From assembly GCA_039024635.1 (NCBI GenBank), contig JBCCQA010000004.1:62001-126000 (forward strand): a DNA stretch of 64,000 bases, given 5' to 3'. Below the pieces are notes generated by a model. That model had not been told where the DNA came from, made no database searches, and worked only from the letters and a program-made list of their open reading frames with translations. Positions 44,201 through 52,669 of this stretch are shown here, piece by piece; position 1 is the first letter of the stretch, and every line of letters starts with the position of its first letter. The stretch comes from Kuafuiihalomonas sp039024635 (lineage in GTDB: Bacteria; Myxococcota; Kuafuiibacteriia; Kuafuiibacteriales; Kuafuiibacteriaceae). The translations under genes and the position numbers were made by a program.

Positions 44201-45550
44201 GTGCGGGAGGTGTTCTTGGCCAACAACGTCTCGGTGACCGCCGAGCCCTTGAACGTCTTCGAGGCGGTGATTCAGTTCATCACCAGCTCATTCCCCCGGG
44301 CGACCTCGGGCGTGCCCTATGAGGTCGGCGCCTTCGCGACCGGCGGTACCCAACCCATCACTTGGGCCCTGGCCCCCGGAAGCTCGCTGCCGCCGGGCCT
44401 GACGTTGGAGGCTTCGACCGGCATCATCTCCGGTACCCCGACCGATGAGGACCTCTTCGAGTTCACCCTCCGGGCCCAGTCCGGAACGGCCTTCGCGGAG
44501 CGGGACTTCATCATCATCGTGACGCCTCCGACGGTGCAGATCGACATCGCCAGCCCCTCGTTGCCCTCAGGCATCGCGAACCGGGCTTACGATGTTACGC
44601 TCATCGCGGTCGGCGGCGCGCCGCCCTACACCTTCTCGATCATCAACCAGGCTGCTCTGCCCAACGGGCTGAGCTTCGACAGCGCCACGGGTCGTTTGTC
44701 GGGCACCCCGACTTCGCCGGGCTCGGTGGGTCTGGTGTTCCGAGTGGAGGACGCGCTGCCGCCGGACATCCGGAACGTGGCGACCCGAGAGCTGGTGCTC
44801 CGCATCTTGAACCCGAACGGCACCGTCCAGATCGCTCAGCAGCCTCTGGTGAGCCCAATCGTGAACGAGAACCTCCCCTGCTCGGAAGAGGACGCGGTCA
44901 TCCGCTTCGAGGCCATCAACGGCACGGCGCCCTACAGCTGGTCCTTCGTAAGCGATGGACCTCCGGGCCTGCAGCTCAACGACGACATGGCCGGGCTGAC
45001 GGGCATTCTCTGCGGGACGCCGACGCAGGCCGGTCGCTTCCCCTTCGAGATTCGTGTTCAGGATGCGACCGGACTGTTCGATACGGCTCTGTTCATCTTG
45101 GAGGTCAGCGGGCGTGACTTCGCCATCTCGACCTTCGGGCTTCCGGAGGCGACGCTGAACGGTCCCGAGTACAGCCAATCCCTGACCGCCATTCGCGGCA
45201 CCGAGCCCATTACATGGAGCATCGTGCCGGGCCTCGGCACCCTGCCTCCGGGCCTGGAGCTGAGCACCGATGGTGTGATTTCAGGTGTGGCGTCCGAGTC
45301 AGGTCGCTATGGGTTCAGCGTGCAGGCAGAGGACAGCTTGGGCCAGGTGGACACGCAAGTGCTCGCCATCGTGGTCGATAGCGTCGGCTTCTGCACGGCC
45401 AACCCCGACGACGCCATCTGCCAGCCCAGCAGCGGTGAGGGCTGTGACGTGACTACTGGCGGTCGAGGCCCCCTCGGCTCGCCGTCCTTCCTGCTGATGA
45501 TGGCGATGGCCGGCTTCATGGCCTGGCGTCGGCGGAGGCAGAACGGTTGA
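41222..45550 (+). CDS. Giant CARDB/Ig-repeat surface protein with MYXO-CTERM-like tail
   Basis: 1442 residues from ATG 41222; signal peptide ending GALLAGPATAQ. Residues about 40-235 form a beta-sandwich region resembling NIDO-type domains (YISFTDTTTFNNLFSSFSDG, MQFWLNEDGTFEVHYGG). About 250-1010 are CARDB-like repeats marked by 'E.NE.NN' ends (ITEINEGNNL, VTEANELNNS, REVFLANNVS). About 1017-1400 hold putative-Ig (He_PIG) repeats with 'LPPGL......G.ISGTP' (SLPPGLTLEASTGIISGTPT). The end reads GCDVTTGG, a hydrophobic helix, then WRRRRQ: Cys plus helix plus Arg, as for myxosortase substrates. Probable surface adhesin or matrix protein. Confidence 0.85.
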   Translation: MKASLTTMNHTPSRAQLGGATVVLVGALLAGPATAQVELPDDRVYETTQTVSAYQSLSARGVTTTQRKSRTSSSMPSIPIPFAFNYLGTEYTSVRANESGYISFTDTTTFNNLFSSFSDGLNDPVTPNEMIAGFWNRLDNVTMLSGVIGTAPNRSFVIEYQDFNMSGGSSATTADMQFWLNEDGTFEVHYGGTLANCQFGCTNGVTGYENTGLAGDFFDFFLPCTNNELCQDSDFNNDLSGTNIVVGLKDEPELTGRFGAFLRGALPGETATGTVTIINRGQNTALGVEVNLYLSTDDELDTLADTFVGAFTADADNGANDVLASIIVPPSIPVDDYFLIADIDPNDDFADELNEDDNVVVADQKFGTAFDLEVIDCVVTNPGGVNPGQSANIAVTIQNNGAPFVGTTDVRVTASSDAVPDGSDPLIGSGPLTTPNLERVNLQTVTVSGTLPTITPGLYYAGCELDTTLSITEINEGNNLGFTVNDDPLGVDDRFQSGSDYTIQSSNIVFDENLPPGTNLDLTLTFDSVAVPSVDTLEYRVYASVDENLDLGLNGDTQIGSTFTVDFDGSGSAVVDDISIPVSLAPGRYFVIIQVDPRNRIQEVTDGRPNDNNIVTGGTFVNAIDFTVTPGSLSFSTSQPGNDISTGDQVNVNFELCSEGLDFTGFIPATVFFSVDPAFDFGDEQAFTTQVFITGDGAGADCVAVAVQFSLPRSIPPQQYNVAVAIDPSNNVTEANELNNSAITPGLPSPSSGITVLGSDLFVDGGLVQEFVFSSSPDSQAFFEVEVTIENRGPLDATFQYTHYLSEDDIIRTQNDQVIFESPEVFMEAGSIQTFIDEVPAPVLTSTASFFIGTAVDVQFVVPDPNRANNVRILSVRTGNGDIANRTPVVFVQPAPDFETRIIATSTSAAGGEELSITRSLANIGNADSVATPYAYYLSTNQTISPDDDILLGTFETTLAVGADDISVDTVTVPVTVQAGNYFLGLVANPNETVREVFLANNVSVTAEPLNVFEAVIQFITSSFPRATSGVPYEVGAFATGGTQPITWALAPGSSLPPGLTLEASTGIISGTPTDEDLFEFTLRAQSGTAFAERDFIIIVTPPTVQIDIASPSLPSGIANRAYDVTLIAVGGAPPYTFSIINQAALPNGLSFDSATGRLSGTPTSPGSVGLVFRVEDALPPDIRNVATRELVLRILNPNGTVQIAQQPLVSPIVNENLPCSEEDAVIRFEAINGTAPYSWSFVSDGPPGLQLNDDMAGLTGILCGTPTQAGRFPFEIRVQDATGLFDTALFILEVSGRDFAISTFGLPEATLNGPEYSQSLTAIRGTEPITWSIVPGLGTLPPGLELSTDGVISGVASESGRYGFSVQAEDSLGQVDTQVLAIVVDSVGFCTANPDDAICQPSSGEGCDVTTGGRGPLGSPSFLLMMAMAGFMAWRRRRQNG

Positions 45551-45558
45551 AGCACCCG

Positions 45559-45594
45559 GGACCCGGTCGGTCACCGGCCGGGTCCTCTTCTTTG
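45559..45594 (+). terminator. Rho-independent terminator after the giant surface protein
   Basis: Perfect 8-bp stem GGACCCGG/CCGGGTCC, 11-base loop, then TCTTCTTTG. Starts 8 bp past the stop codon. It separates this gene from the next MYXO-CTERM gene. Confidence 0.72.
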
Positions 45595-45620
45595 ATTCGA
45601 TTCCAACGGAGAACTAGACG

Positions 45621-48368
45621 ATGAAGACAACGAACATGATGGGCATAGCGGCGTTGACCGCCTTTGCGTGGTCGAGCACGGCCACCGCTCAGCCCACCCC
45701 CGTCCCAGACACCCCTTACGTGCAGGAGATCTTCGACGACGTCCAAGTCGACCTCCTCGACAATCCCACCGTGGTCAGCCAGCCTTCTTCGGGCGGCGTC
45801 TTCAGCGGGGTGTCGGAGGTGCCGATCCCCTTCCAGTTCAAGTACTACGACGACAACGTCCAGACCGTGACGATGAACGTGAACGGTGCCGTGGCCATGC
45901 GCGACGGCGTCGGCACCGCGTTCAACGCCAACTCGTGGGCGCCGGGCAGCTCCCCTCAGTTCGGCACCGACATCAATGGCTGGATCGCCCCCTGGTGGGG
46001 TGACAGCTTCCCGAACAGCCAGACCAGCAGCCTGGTCGGCTATCAGCTGGAGGGCCAGGCACCTCAGCGGACCATGACCCTGCAGTGGGGCAACATGACC
46101 GACTCCAGCTCTCAGTTCGGCTGCTGCGACTTCGACATCACCACCCAGGTCGTGCTCTATGAGGGCCTTTCGGGTCGAATCGACATCAAGTTCTCGGGCG
46201 TCGTGTCCAACTTGGGTGGCGTCTCCACCTTCAACGACTACACCGTCGGCATGGAAAGCCGGCAGGGCGACCGCCCCATCGAGTTCTTGACCCCGGCCTG
46301 CTCCCCCGACTGCCGGCCGGACACCTTGCTCACTCAGCTAGGCGACAAGCAGATCACCCTTCGCCAGGATCCCGGTATCGAGCTGGTCGCGGTGTCGATG
46401 GCGCTTCCAGAGTTCGCCCCTCTGGGCGCCGTCACCCCCGTCCCGGTCACTGTGGCCAACCTGAACGGCAGCCTCCTCGGACCGTTCGTCATCACGCTCG
46501 AGGCCTCGACCTCCCGAAACTTCGACCCTGATCTGGCCCCGGTCATCGAGGTCGGTTCGGAGGAGTTCCGCCTCTTCCCCTACAGCACCCGAAACCTGGA
46601 AGTGCCCATGGAGCCCGAGCTGACCCTGGGTGAGCAGCGCTACTTCGTGCGGGCCATCGTCGACAGCGGCGACGCCGTGCCCGAGGTCGAGGAGAACAAC
46701 AACATCGTGGCCTCTCCGACCCCGGTCCGCTACCTGCCCAGCCGCCCCGACCTGGCGGTGCAGGAAGTCCGCATCCCGAAGAGCGAGGCCGAGCCTGGCG
46801 AGTTCCTCGACATCCTGGTTCGGATCGCCAACATCGGCTCAGAGGACGTCTCCCTGGCTGAGGGGAGCCTCTCCATGGTTCTTTCTGGAAACCCGGCCAT
46901 CAGTCCACAGGACGCCGAGATCGGTCGCACCGCCGTCGAGCTGGCCGCAGGTGAGGCCGAGGACGTGACGGTCACCATCCAGATCCCGGACCCGGTGAAC
47001 AGTGGAAGCTACTTCATCGGTGCCTTCCTGGACCTCGAGAACACGCTCGTGGAGTCCAACGAGTCGAACAACGGTCGAGCCGCCTTCGTGCCGCTGAGCA
47101 TCAGCGGTGGCCAGTTGGCCATCGTGACCAGCCGTCTTCCCGCAGCCATCCTCCAGGAGCGCTACACCGCCATCCTGGCCGCGGTGGGCGGTGACGGAAA
47201 CTACACCTGGGGTCTAACCCAGGGTTCGGAGCCCCTGCCCAGCAACCTGAGCATCGAGGCCGGAAGCGGCGCGGTGTTCGGCGTTTGCAACGAGGCCGGA
47301 ACCTCCAACATCGAAGTCAGCGTCAGCAGCCAAGGCGAGACGGCCACCCGTCAGTACAGCTTCTCCTGCTCGGATCCTTCGGAGCCGCTCACGGTCGTGA
47401 CCCGCAGCGTGCCCGACGCCATCCTAGGTCAGGAGTACGTGTTCCAGCTTCTGGCCACCGGCGGCGAGTCGGCGAGCGCCCCCTTGACCTGGTCGGCCAC
47501 CGACCTGCCCATGGGCCTGCGCATCGAAGCGGACAACATCGTCGGCACCCCGGTCATGCCAGGCGAGTCCAGCACCACGATCAGCGTGGATGACGGGACT
47601 TCGACCGACGACCAGGTGGTGTCCTTCACCGTTCGGCCGAACCAGAACCTTCTCATCGACGTGATCGCGCTGCCCATGGGTGAGCTCGGCGCGGCGTACG
47701 AGGCTCAGCTCAGCGCCAGCGGTGGTGTCGGCGACATCATCTTCGAGATTGACGGCACCGGCCTTCCTCGGGGCCTCGTGCTCGACCCGGACGGCCGCCT
47801 GCGCGGGATCCCGGACGAGGTCGGTACCTTCAACTTTACCGTTGTGGCCAAGGACACGCCGCCTCCGGGCAGCGAGCTCCGCGCCGAGGACCGAAACAGC
47901 TTTGAGTTGAGCATCATCGACGGAGCCGAGTCCTTCTTCGTGGCGACTCAGCAGCTTCCGCCCGGCGCGGTGGGCTCGGGCTACAGCCAAGCCATCTCCA
48001 GCGTGGGCGGCGTCGAGCCGATTTCCTGGCAGGTGGACGGCGTTTTGCCCGAAGGTCTGGAGACCGCGGTGTCCAACAACGAGCTCCAGATCATCGGCAC
48101 CCCGCTGGTCACGGATGCCCGTAACCTCTTGGTCACCGCCACCGACAACGTCGGCCGGGTCGCTTCACGCGTGCTCGTACTCGAGGTCGGCGGCGAAGGC
48201 TCGAATTCACCCCAGTGCCCCGACCCCGCCTTCCCGCAGATCTGCAACGATGAGCTGGAGAACGCCGACAGCGGCTGCTCAGCCACGGGCTTCAACGGCG
48301 GGGCCCTGAGCGGGCTCTTGCTGGCCTTCGGCGGCATGCTGCTGCTGCGCCGCCGCCGCGACGCCTGA
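45621..48368 (+). CDS. MYXO-CTERM-type surface protein with CARDB and Ig-like repeats (paralogue A)
   Basis: 915 residues from ATG 45621 (GGAG 9 bases upstream). Signal peptide MKTTNMMGIAALTAFAWSSTATAQ. About 25-245: an N-terminal beta-sandwich domain with FNANSWAPGSSPQFG, INGWIAPWWGD and FGCCDFDITTQVVLYEGLSGRIDI. About 255-495: two CARDB-like domains (RPDLAVQEVRIPKSE...ESNESNNGR). About 500-870: Ig-like He_PIG repeats (ATDLPMGLRI, GTGLPRGLVLDPDGRLRGIPDEVG, GVLPEGLETA). The tail SGCSATGFNGG, hydrophobic helix and LLRRRRDA is a MYXO-CTERM signal. It is a clear duplicate of the next gene. Ends at a strong terminator. Confidence 0.85.
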   Translation: MKTTNMMGIAALTAFAWSSTATAQPTPVPDTPYVQEIFDDVQVDLLDNPTVVSQPSSGGVFSGVSEVPIPFQFKYYDDNVQTVTMNVNGAVAMRDGVGTAFNANSWAPGSSPQFGTDINGWIAPWWGDSFPNSQTSSLVGYQLEGQAPQRTMTLQWGNMTDSSSQFGCCDFDITTQVVLYEGLSGRIDIKFSGVVSNLGGVSTFNDYTVGMESRQGDRPIEFLTPACSPDCRPDTLLTQLGDKQITLRQDPGIELVAVSMALPEFAPLGAVTPVPVTVANLNGSLLGPFVITLEASTSRNFDPDLAPVIEVGSEEFRLFPYSTRNLEVPMEPELTLGEQRYFVRAIVDSGDAVPEVEENNNIVASPTPVRYLPSRPDLAVQEVRIPKSEAEPGEFLDILVRIANIGSEDVSLAEGSLSMVLSGNPAISPQDAEIGRTAVELAAGEAEDVTVTIQIPDPVNSGSYFIGAFLDLENTLVESNESNNGRAAFVPLSISGGQLAIVTSRLPAAILQERYTAILAAVGGDGNYTWGLTQGSEPLPSNLSIEAGSGAVFGVCNEAGTSNIEVSVSSQGETATRQYSFSCSDPSEPLTVVTRSVPDAILGQEYVFQLLATGGESASAPLTWSATDLPMGLRIEADNIVGTPVMPGESSTTISVDDGTSTDDQVVSFTVRPNQNLLIDVIALPMGELGAAYEAQLSASGGVGDIIFEIDGTGLPRGLVLDPDGRLRGIPDEVGTFNFTVVAKDTPPPGSELRAEDRNSFELSIIDGAESFFVATQQLPPGAVGSGYSQAISSVGGVEPISWQVDGVLPEGLETAVSNNELQIIGTPLVTDARNLLVTATDNVGRVASRVLVLEVGGEGSNSPQCPDPAFPQICNDELENADSGCSATGFNGGALSGLLLAFGGMLLLRRRRDA

Positions 48369-48383
48369 GGCTGCCTCGTCTTC

Positions 48384-48420
48384 GAGGAGGCGCCACCTCG
48401 GCGCCTCCTCACCCCCTTCC
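48384..48420 (+). terminator. Rho-independent-like terminator after paralogue A
   Basis: Perfect 11-bp stem GAGGAGGCGCC/GGCGCCTCCTC with a 5-base loop (48384-48410), then ACCCCCTTCC. Very stable; the tail is pyrimidine-rich rather than all T. Confidence 0.65.
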
Positions 48421-48547
48421 TACCATTCACGACAGCGCTGACCTGCCGGTTCCCTTCATCCGAACCGCGCAGAGCTCACGCTTTCGCCGTCCGTTCATCT
48501 AACGCTTCCTCACCACCCATTGAACCGGTTCCGCCCGTAGCTTGGGC

Positions 48548-51292
48548 ATGAAACGGACGCTGCCCCCCCTCCTCATCGCGCTTTCTCTTCAGGGCACGGC
48601 TTGGGCTCAGCCGACGACGATTCCCGGGACGCCCTATCTGTCAGAAGACCAAGCTCACGCCTTCACGCCGCTCTCGAACCCGACCGTACTCAGCCGTCCG
48701 AGTGCGGGCGGGGTTTTCTCGGGTCTGTTCGAGGTCCCCCTCCCCTTCGACTTTCGCTTCTACGGCGACACGGTGCGCTCGGTAACGGCGAACGTGAACG
48801 GGGCCCTGGCCATGGACCCGACCACGACTGCCTCCTTCAACGCCAACGCCTGGGCCCCGGGTTCAAGCCCTGCTTTCGGGAGCGACACCAACGGCTGGAT
48901 CGCGCCCTACTGGGGGGACGTCTATCCCAACTCCATCAATGGCTCCTCGGTGGGCTTTCAGCTCGAAGGGCAGGCCCCCTTTCGGACCCTGACCTTCGAG
49001 TGGCTGATGATGGCTGAAACGAGCAGCCGCTTCAGCTGCTGCGACTTCGATCTGTCCACTCAGATCGTCCTCTACGAGGGCTTGAGCGGTCGCATCGACG
49101 TGCGGTGGTCCGGGACCGTCTCAAACCCCGGGGGTATCTCCAGCTTCGCCGACTACACCAGCGGCATGGAAAGCCGGCAAGGTGATGAAGCCTTCGAGTT
49201 TCCTAGCTCGGCCTGCTCGCCCGACTGTCGGCCGGACGCCGTCTTTTCCGAGCTGAGCGGTCGGGAACGGGTCCTTCGGCAGGACCCGGGGGTCGAGCTA
49301 TCGGCGGGCCCGTTGAGTCTCCCCGAGTTCGCGCCCCTGGGTGCGCCAACCCCGGTCTCAGTGGTGGCCGAAAACCTCCACCGAAACACCCTCGGTCCCT
49401 TTTTGATCCGGCTGCAGGCCTCGACGGACCGAGACTTCGATCCGGACGAGGCCCCCGTCTTCGAAGTCGGTGCCGAGAGCTTCCGCCTGTTCCCTTTCTC
49501 GGCCCGAAGCCTCGAGGTCCCAATGCGACCTGACGCCAGCCTAGGAACCCGCCGCTACTGGATCCGAGCCATCGTAGACGCCGAAAACCAGGTCCCCGAA
49601 GTCGACGAGACCAACAACCTGAGTCGCGCACCTCGCCCGGTCCGCTTCCTCCCGAGCCGGCCCGACCTCGAAGTGCGAGAGGTCCGCATCGACCGACCCG
49701 TGTCCGCCCCGGGCGGGGAGGTCGGCGTGGAACTCGAGATCGCCAACATAGGCTCGGAGCCCGTCGAAGAGGCTGACGGTGTGTCCTTGTCCATCTTGCT
49801 CTCGGGCAACCCGGCCATCAGCCCCCAGGACGCCGAATTGCTCCGTCGAGACGTAGCGCTAGATGCCGGCGAGACCCGCGCCCTCGCGCTCACCGTTCCG
49901 CTGCCGGCTGTCCTGGCAAGCGGAGACTTCTTCATCGGGGCCTTCCTGGACCTCGACGACCTGGTGGAGGAAACGAACGAGGCCAACAATGGTCGAGCCG
50001 CATTCGTTCCCTTGGCCATCGAAGGCGGCGACTTGGCGATCGTAACCAGCCGCCTCCCAGCCGCTCGACTCAGCGAGCCGTACACCGCCCTCCTCTCCGC
50101 CTTCGGCGGGGATGGCGACTATCGCTGGTCCCTCAGCCAAGGCTCGGACCCCCTACCTCCTGGGCTGGGTCTGGAACCAGGAAGCGGCGTCCTCTTCGGC
50201 GTCTGCGCCAGCGTTCAGACCGTCAACCTCGAGGTCGAGGTCCGCTCCGGCGGCGCGCTTGCTCGCCGAAGCCTGAGTCTGACCTGCAGCGATCCGCGGG
50301 AGCCCCTGACCGTCGTGACCCGTCGACTCCCCGACGGGCTGTTGGGTCAAGAGTACGTCTTCCAGCTCCTCGCGACCGGAGGGGAGGCGGGAACGAACCC
50401 CCTGACCTGGTTCGCGGAGGGACTACCTTCCGGGCTCGGGATCCAAGGCGAGCTCATCAGCGGGACCCCACGTCAGCCCGGCAGCTTCCGCTTCACGATC
50501 GTCGTCGACGACGGTGTTTCCCAGGCCGAGCGCATGCTGGACCTGGAGGTGCGGTCGAACCCCAACCTGCTGATCGACCCCGTTCGCCTTCCCCAGGCCG
50601 AACTCGGGGCCGCCTTCGAAGTCCAGCTGACGGCCTCAGGCGGCATTCCGCCCATCGTGTTCGAACTCGACGGCCGCTTGCCGAGGGGAATGGTGCTCGA
50701 CCCGGGCGGGCGGCTCCGCGGCGTGCCGGACGAGGTAGGCCGATTTGTCTTCGAGGTCGTGGCCAAAGACACCCCCCCGCCGGGCAGTGAACTGCGGGCC
50801 CAAGACCGGCTCGAGCTGGAGCTACTCGTCGCCGACGATGAAGACGGCTTCTTCATCGCCACGCCCGGCCTCCCCCGGGCAGTCGTCGGGGAGGGCTACA
50901 GCGAACCCATTGCGAGCGTGGGCGGCGTCGAACCCATCACCTGGAGGCTAGACGGCGTCCTCCCCGACGGATTGGAGACCGCCGTCTCGAACAACGAGCT
51001 GCAGATCATTGGGACCCCCCTCGTGACCGACAGCAGGAACCTCTTGGTCACGGCTCAGGACGCCATCGGCCGCACTGCTGGCCGGGTTTTGGTTCTCGAG
51101 GTCGGCCCCAACGGCTCGGGCAATCCGGTCTGCCCCGACCCGGCCTTCCCGGTCCTCTGTCAGCCCGAGGAGAGCTCAGGCTGTGCTGCCACCGGCTTCA
51201 ATCCTGGCGCCCTGACCGGCCTCCTGCTGGCCCTTACGGCCCTAGGCCAGCGGCGACTCCGCCGCCGCCGACCATCCCGTCCCCACGACTGA
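48548..51292 (+). CDS. MYXO-CTERM-type surface protein with CARDB and Ig-like repeats (paralogue B)
   Basis: 914 residues from ATG 48548; a TTG 6 bases earlier is less likely. Signal peptide MKRTLPPLLIALSLQGTAWAQ. Same domain order as the previous gene: N-terminal domain (FNANAWAPGSSPAFG, TNGWIAPYWGD, FSCCDFDLSTQIVLYEG), CARDB-like (RPDLEVREVRI...NEANNGR), He_PIG repeats (LPRGMVLDPGGRLRGVPDEVG), and the tail SGCAATGFNPG, helix, RRLRRRRPSRPHD. Long stretches are nearly identical to paralogue A (both carry VSNNELQIIGTPLVTD). No CARDB/He_PIG catalytic motif. Likely anchored at the surface by myxosortase. Confidence 0.85.
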   Translation: MKRTLPPLLIALSLQGTAWAQPTTIPGTPYLSEDQAHAFTPLSNPTVLSRPSAGGVFSGLFEVPLPFDFRFYGDTVRSVTANVNGALAMDPTTTASFNANAWAPGSSPAFGSDTNGWIAPYWGDVYPNSINGSSVGFQLEGQAPFRTLTFEWLMMAETSSRFSCCDFDLSTQIVLYEGLSGRIDVRWSGTVSNPGGISSFADYTSGMESRQGDEAFEFPSSACSPDCRPDAVFSELSGRERVLRQDPGVELSAGPLSLPEFAPLGAPTPVSVVAENLHRNTLGPFLIRLQASTDRDFDPDEAPVFEVGAESFRLFPFSARSLEVPMRPDASLGTRRYWIRAIVDAENQVPEVDETNNLSRAPRPVRFLPSRPDLEVREVRIDRPVSAPGGEVGVELEIANIGSEPVEEADGVSLSILLSGNPAISPQDAELLRRDVALDAGETRALALTVPLPAVLASGDFFIGAFLDLDDLVEETNEANNGRAAFVPLAIEGGDLAIVTSRLPAARLSEPYTALLSAFGGDGDYRWSLSQGSDPLPPGLGLEPGSGVLFGVCASVQTVNLEVEVRSGGALARRSLSLTCSDPREPLTVVTRRLPDGLLGQEYVFQLLATGGEAGTNPLTWFAEGLPSGLGIQGELISGTPRQPGSFRFTIVVDDGVSQAERMLDLEVRSNPNLLIDPVRLPQAELGAAFEVQLTASGGIPPIVFELDGRLPRGMVLDPGGRLRGVPDEVGRFVFEVVAKDTPPPGSELRAQDRLELELLVADDEDGFFIATPGLPRAVVGEGYSEPIASVGGVEPITWRLDGVLPDGLETAVSNNELQIIGTPLVTDSRNLLVTAQDAIGRTAGRVLVLEVGPNGSGNPVCPDPAFPVLCQPEESSGCAATGFNPGALTGLLLALTALGQRRLRRRRPSRPHD

Positions 51293-51555
51293 GCCGCCCC
51301 TTCCACCCCGCCCACCGAGGCGACCGTACACCACCGGCCCTGGGGGAGGCCGGCGGGCCCCTCACCCTCCAAGCTTCACCAAGACCACTACGCCGAAGCA
51401 CTACCCTCGACAGCACAGGAGCCACCCAGAAAAGGCCGCCGGGGGTCATATTGTCGGGGGCGATAGAGGGCAAGGCACCCGCCCGCGCCCTCGGCAATGA
51501 CGTCGGACCAAGAGGTCTCAGCCGAATACGCAGTGTGCAGTCTGAGGAGAACGAT

Positions 51556-51849
51556 TCAGTCGTCGGAAAGCGCGTCGACGATCTTGTCCTTGACGGACTC
51601 CGCGGCCTCCGCAGCTTCGGCCTCGGCTCGAAGCTGCGAGAGTCGGCCCGACTTTTCCAAAGCCCGAAGCTCCAAGGCCCGTAGTTTCTCCATGACCTCT
51701 GGCATGCCCTCCGCCTTGCTGGGAAGCGGCATGTCCCCTGGCACGCGAAGCCCGTGGCGCATGCGAACGACCCGCTCCGCCTCAGGATCGATCGTCTCCG
51801 AATCTCGCGTCACGGTGCGGGACCGAGAGGCGCGCTTGCGCTCCGTCAT
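51556..51849 (-). CDS. Small charged hypothetical protein
   Basis: 97 residues, MTERKRASRSRTVTRDSETI at the start, a Pro-rich middle, and a helical Ala/Glu-rich C-terminus (MEKLRALELRALEKSGRLSQLRAEAEAAEAAESVKDKIVDAL) predicted to be a coiled coil. No signal or membrane segment. Not recognised. It sits alone between a paralogue B stop and the SUMF1 gene; codon use looks real. Confidence 0.55.
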   Translation of the reverse strand: MTERKRASRSRTVTRDSETIDPEAERVVRMRHGLRVPGDMPLPSKAEGMPEVMEKLRALELRALEKSGRLSQLRAEAEAAEAAESVKDKIVDALSDD

Positions 51850-51921
51850 TCTTCGAAGACGGTACCGAGGCCGAATCGGTGGGTCAAATTTAGGGCATCG
51901 ACCCAGGAGCGCGACCAGAGC

Positions 51922-52665
51922 TCAGTCGCTGGCGCATCGAAATCCTACTGTATCGTCCACTTCCGTGGGGATCCGGGGTTGACGAGACGCGACCCGTACA
52001 AGGTGGGCACCGTCCCGAAACGAACCTCCACGCACGACCCGCTCTCGACCTTTTTCGGGACCCTGGGGATGAAGGATCGAGTCTCGGGTTCGGTAGATGA
52101 CGGGATCGAAGTAGTCGGCCACCCACTCGGCCACGTTGCCAGCCAAGTTGCGGACGCCGAAGGGGCTGGCGCCTGCCTCGAAGGCATCGATAGGCGCTGC
52201 ACCTTCATAGTCGTCCCCATCTCGGGTATTGGCCTTCGTAGCGTCGAACACCCCCGCCCAAGGCCACTTGCGCAGGTCGCTTCCCTTGGCCGCGTACTCC
52301 CACTCCGCTTCCGTCGGAAGGCGTCGACCAATCCACTCACAATAAGCCTGCGCATCGAACCACGAGATCCCGACCACCGGGGCATCGAGGGCTCCGTCGT
52401 CCCGAGCAGAATCGCATGCCTTGGCCTGAACGCAGCTTCGGTAGCTGCGGCGGCTCACCTCGAAGCGATCGATGGCGAATGCATCCATGCGCAGCTCGTG
52501 CTCCGGATACTCCTCCGGCTCCCCATTGCGGTCGCCCATGACGAACCGTCCGGAAGGAATGCGAACCATGGGAGGCAGCTCGCTGGTCGGCGCCGGCGCG
52601 TCCGGACGGGCGTAGCGGTGGCAGCCCACCACCATGATGAGCCCGAAGAGCAAGAGGCGCTTCAT
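51922..52665 (-). CDS. SUMF1-fold lipoprotein without formylglycine-generating cysteines
   Basis: 247 residues. Lipobox VVGC after MKRLLLFGLIM, then a Pro-rich linker, then a SUMF1/C-type-lectin-like domain: MVRIPSGRFVMGDRNGEPEEYPEH, DAFAIDRFEVSRRSY, PVVGISWFDAQAYCEWIGRRLPTEAEWEYAAKG, NLAGNVAEWVADY and RVVRGGSFRDGAHLVRVASRQ. Real formylglycine-generating enzymes have two Cys just after 'RGGSF/W'; here those positions are Arg/Asp/Ala/His, so it should not activate sulfatases. Likely an outer-membrane-attached binding or structural protein. It begins 4 bp after the DUF6178-like gene's stop. Confidence 0.85.
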   Translation of the reverse strand: MKRLLLFGLIMVVGCHRYARPDAPAPTSELPPMVRIPSGRFVMGDRNGEPEEYPEHELRMDAFAIDRFEVSRRSYRSCVQAKACDSARDDGALDAPVVGISWFDAQAYCEWIGRRLPTEAEWEYAAKGSDLRKWPWAGVFDATKANTRDGDDYEGAAPIDAFEAGASPFGVRNLAGNVAEWVADYFDPVIYRTRDSILHPQGPEKGRERVVRGGSFRDGAHLVRVASRQPRIPTEVDDTVGFRCASD

Positions 52666-52669
52666 GAGC

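Noticed and set aside
45590..45620. TTGATT-N17-TAGACG upstream of paralogue A
   Set aside because: The would-be -10 box abuts the ATG, so transcription would start inside the gene; it also overlaps the ribosome site and terminator tail.
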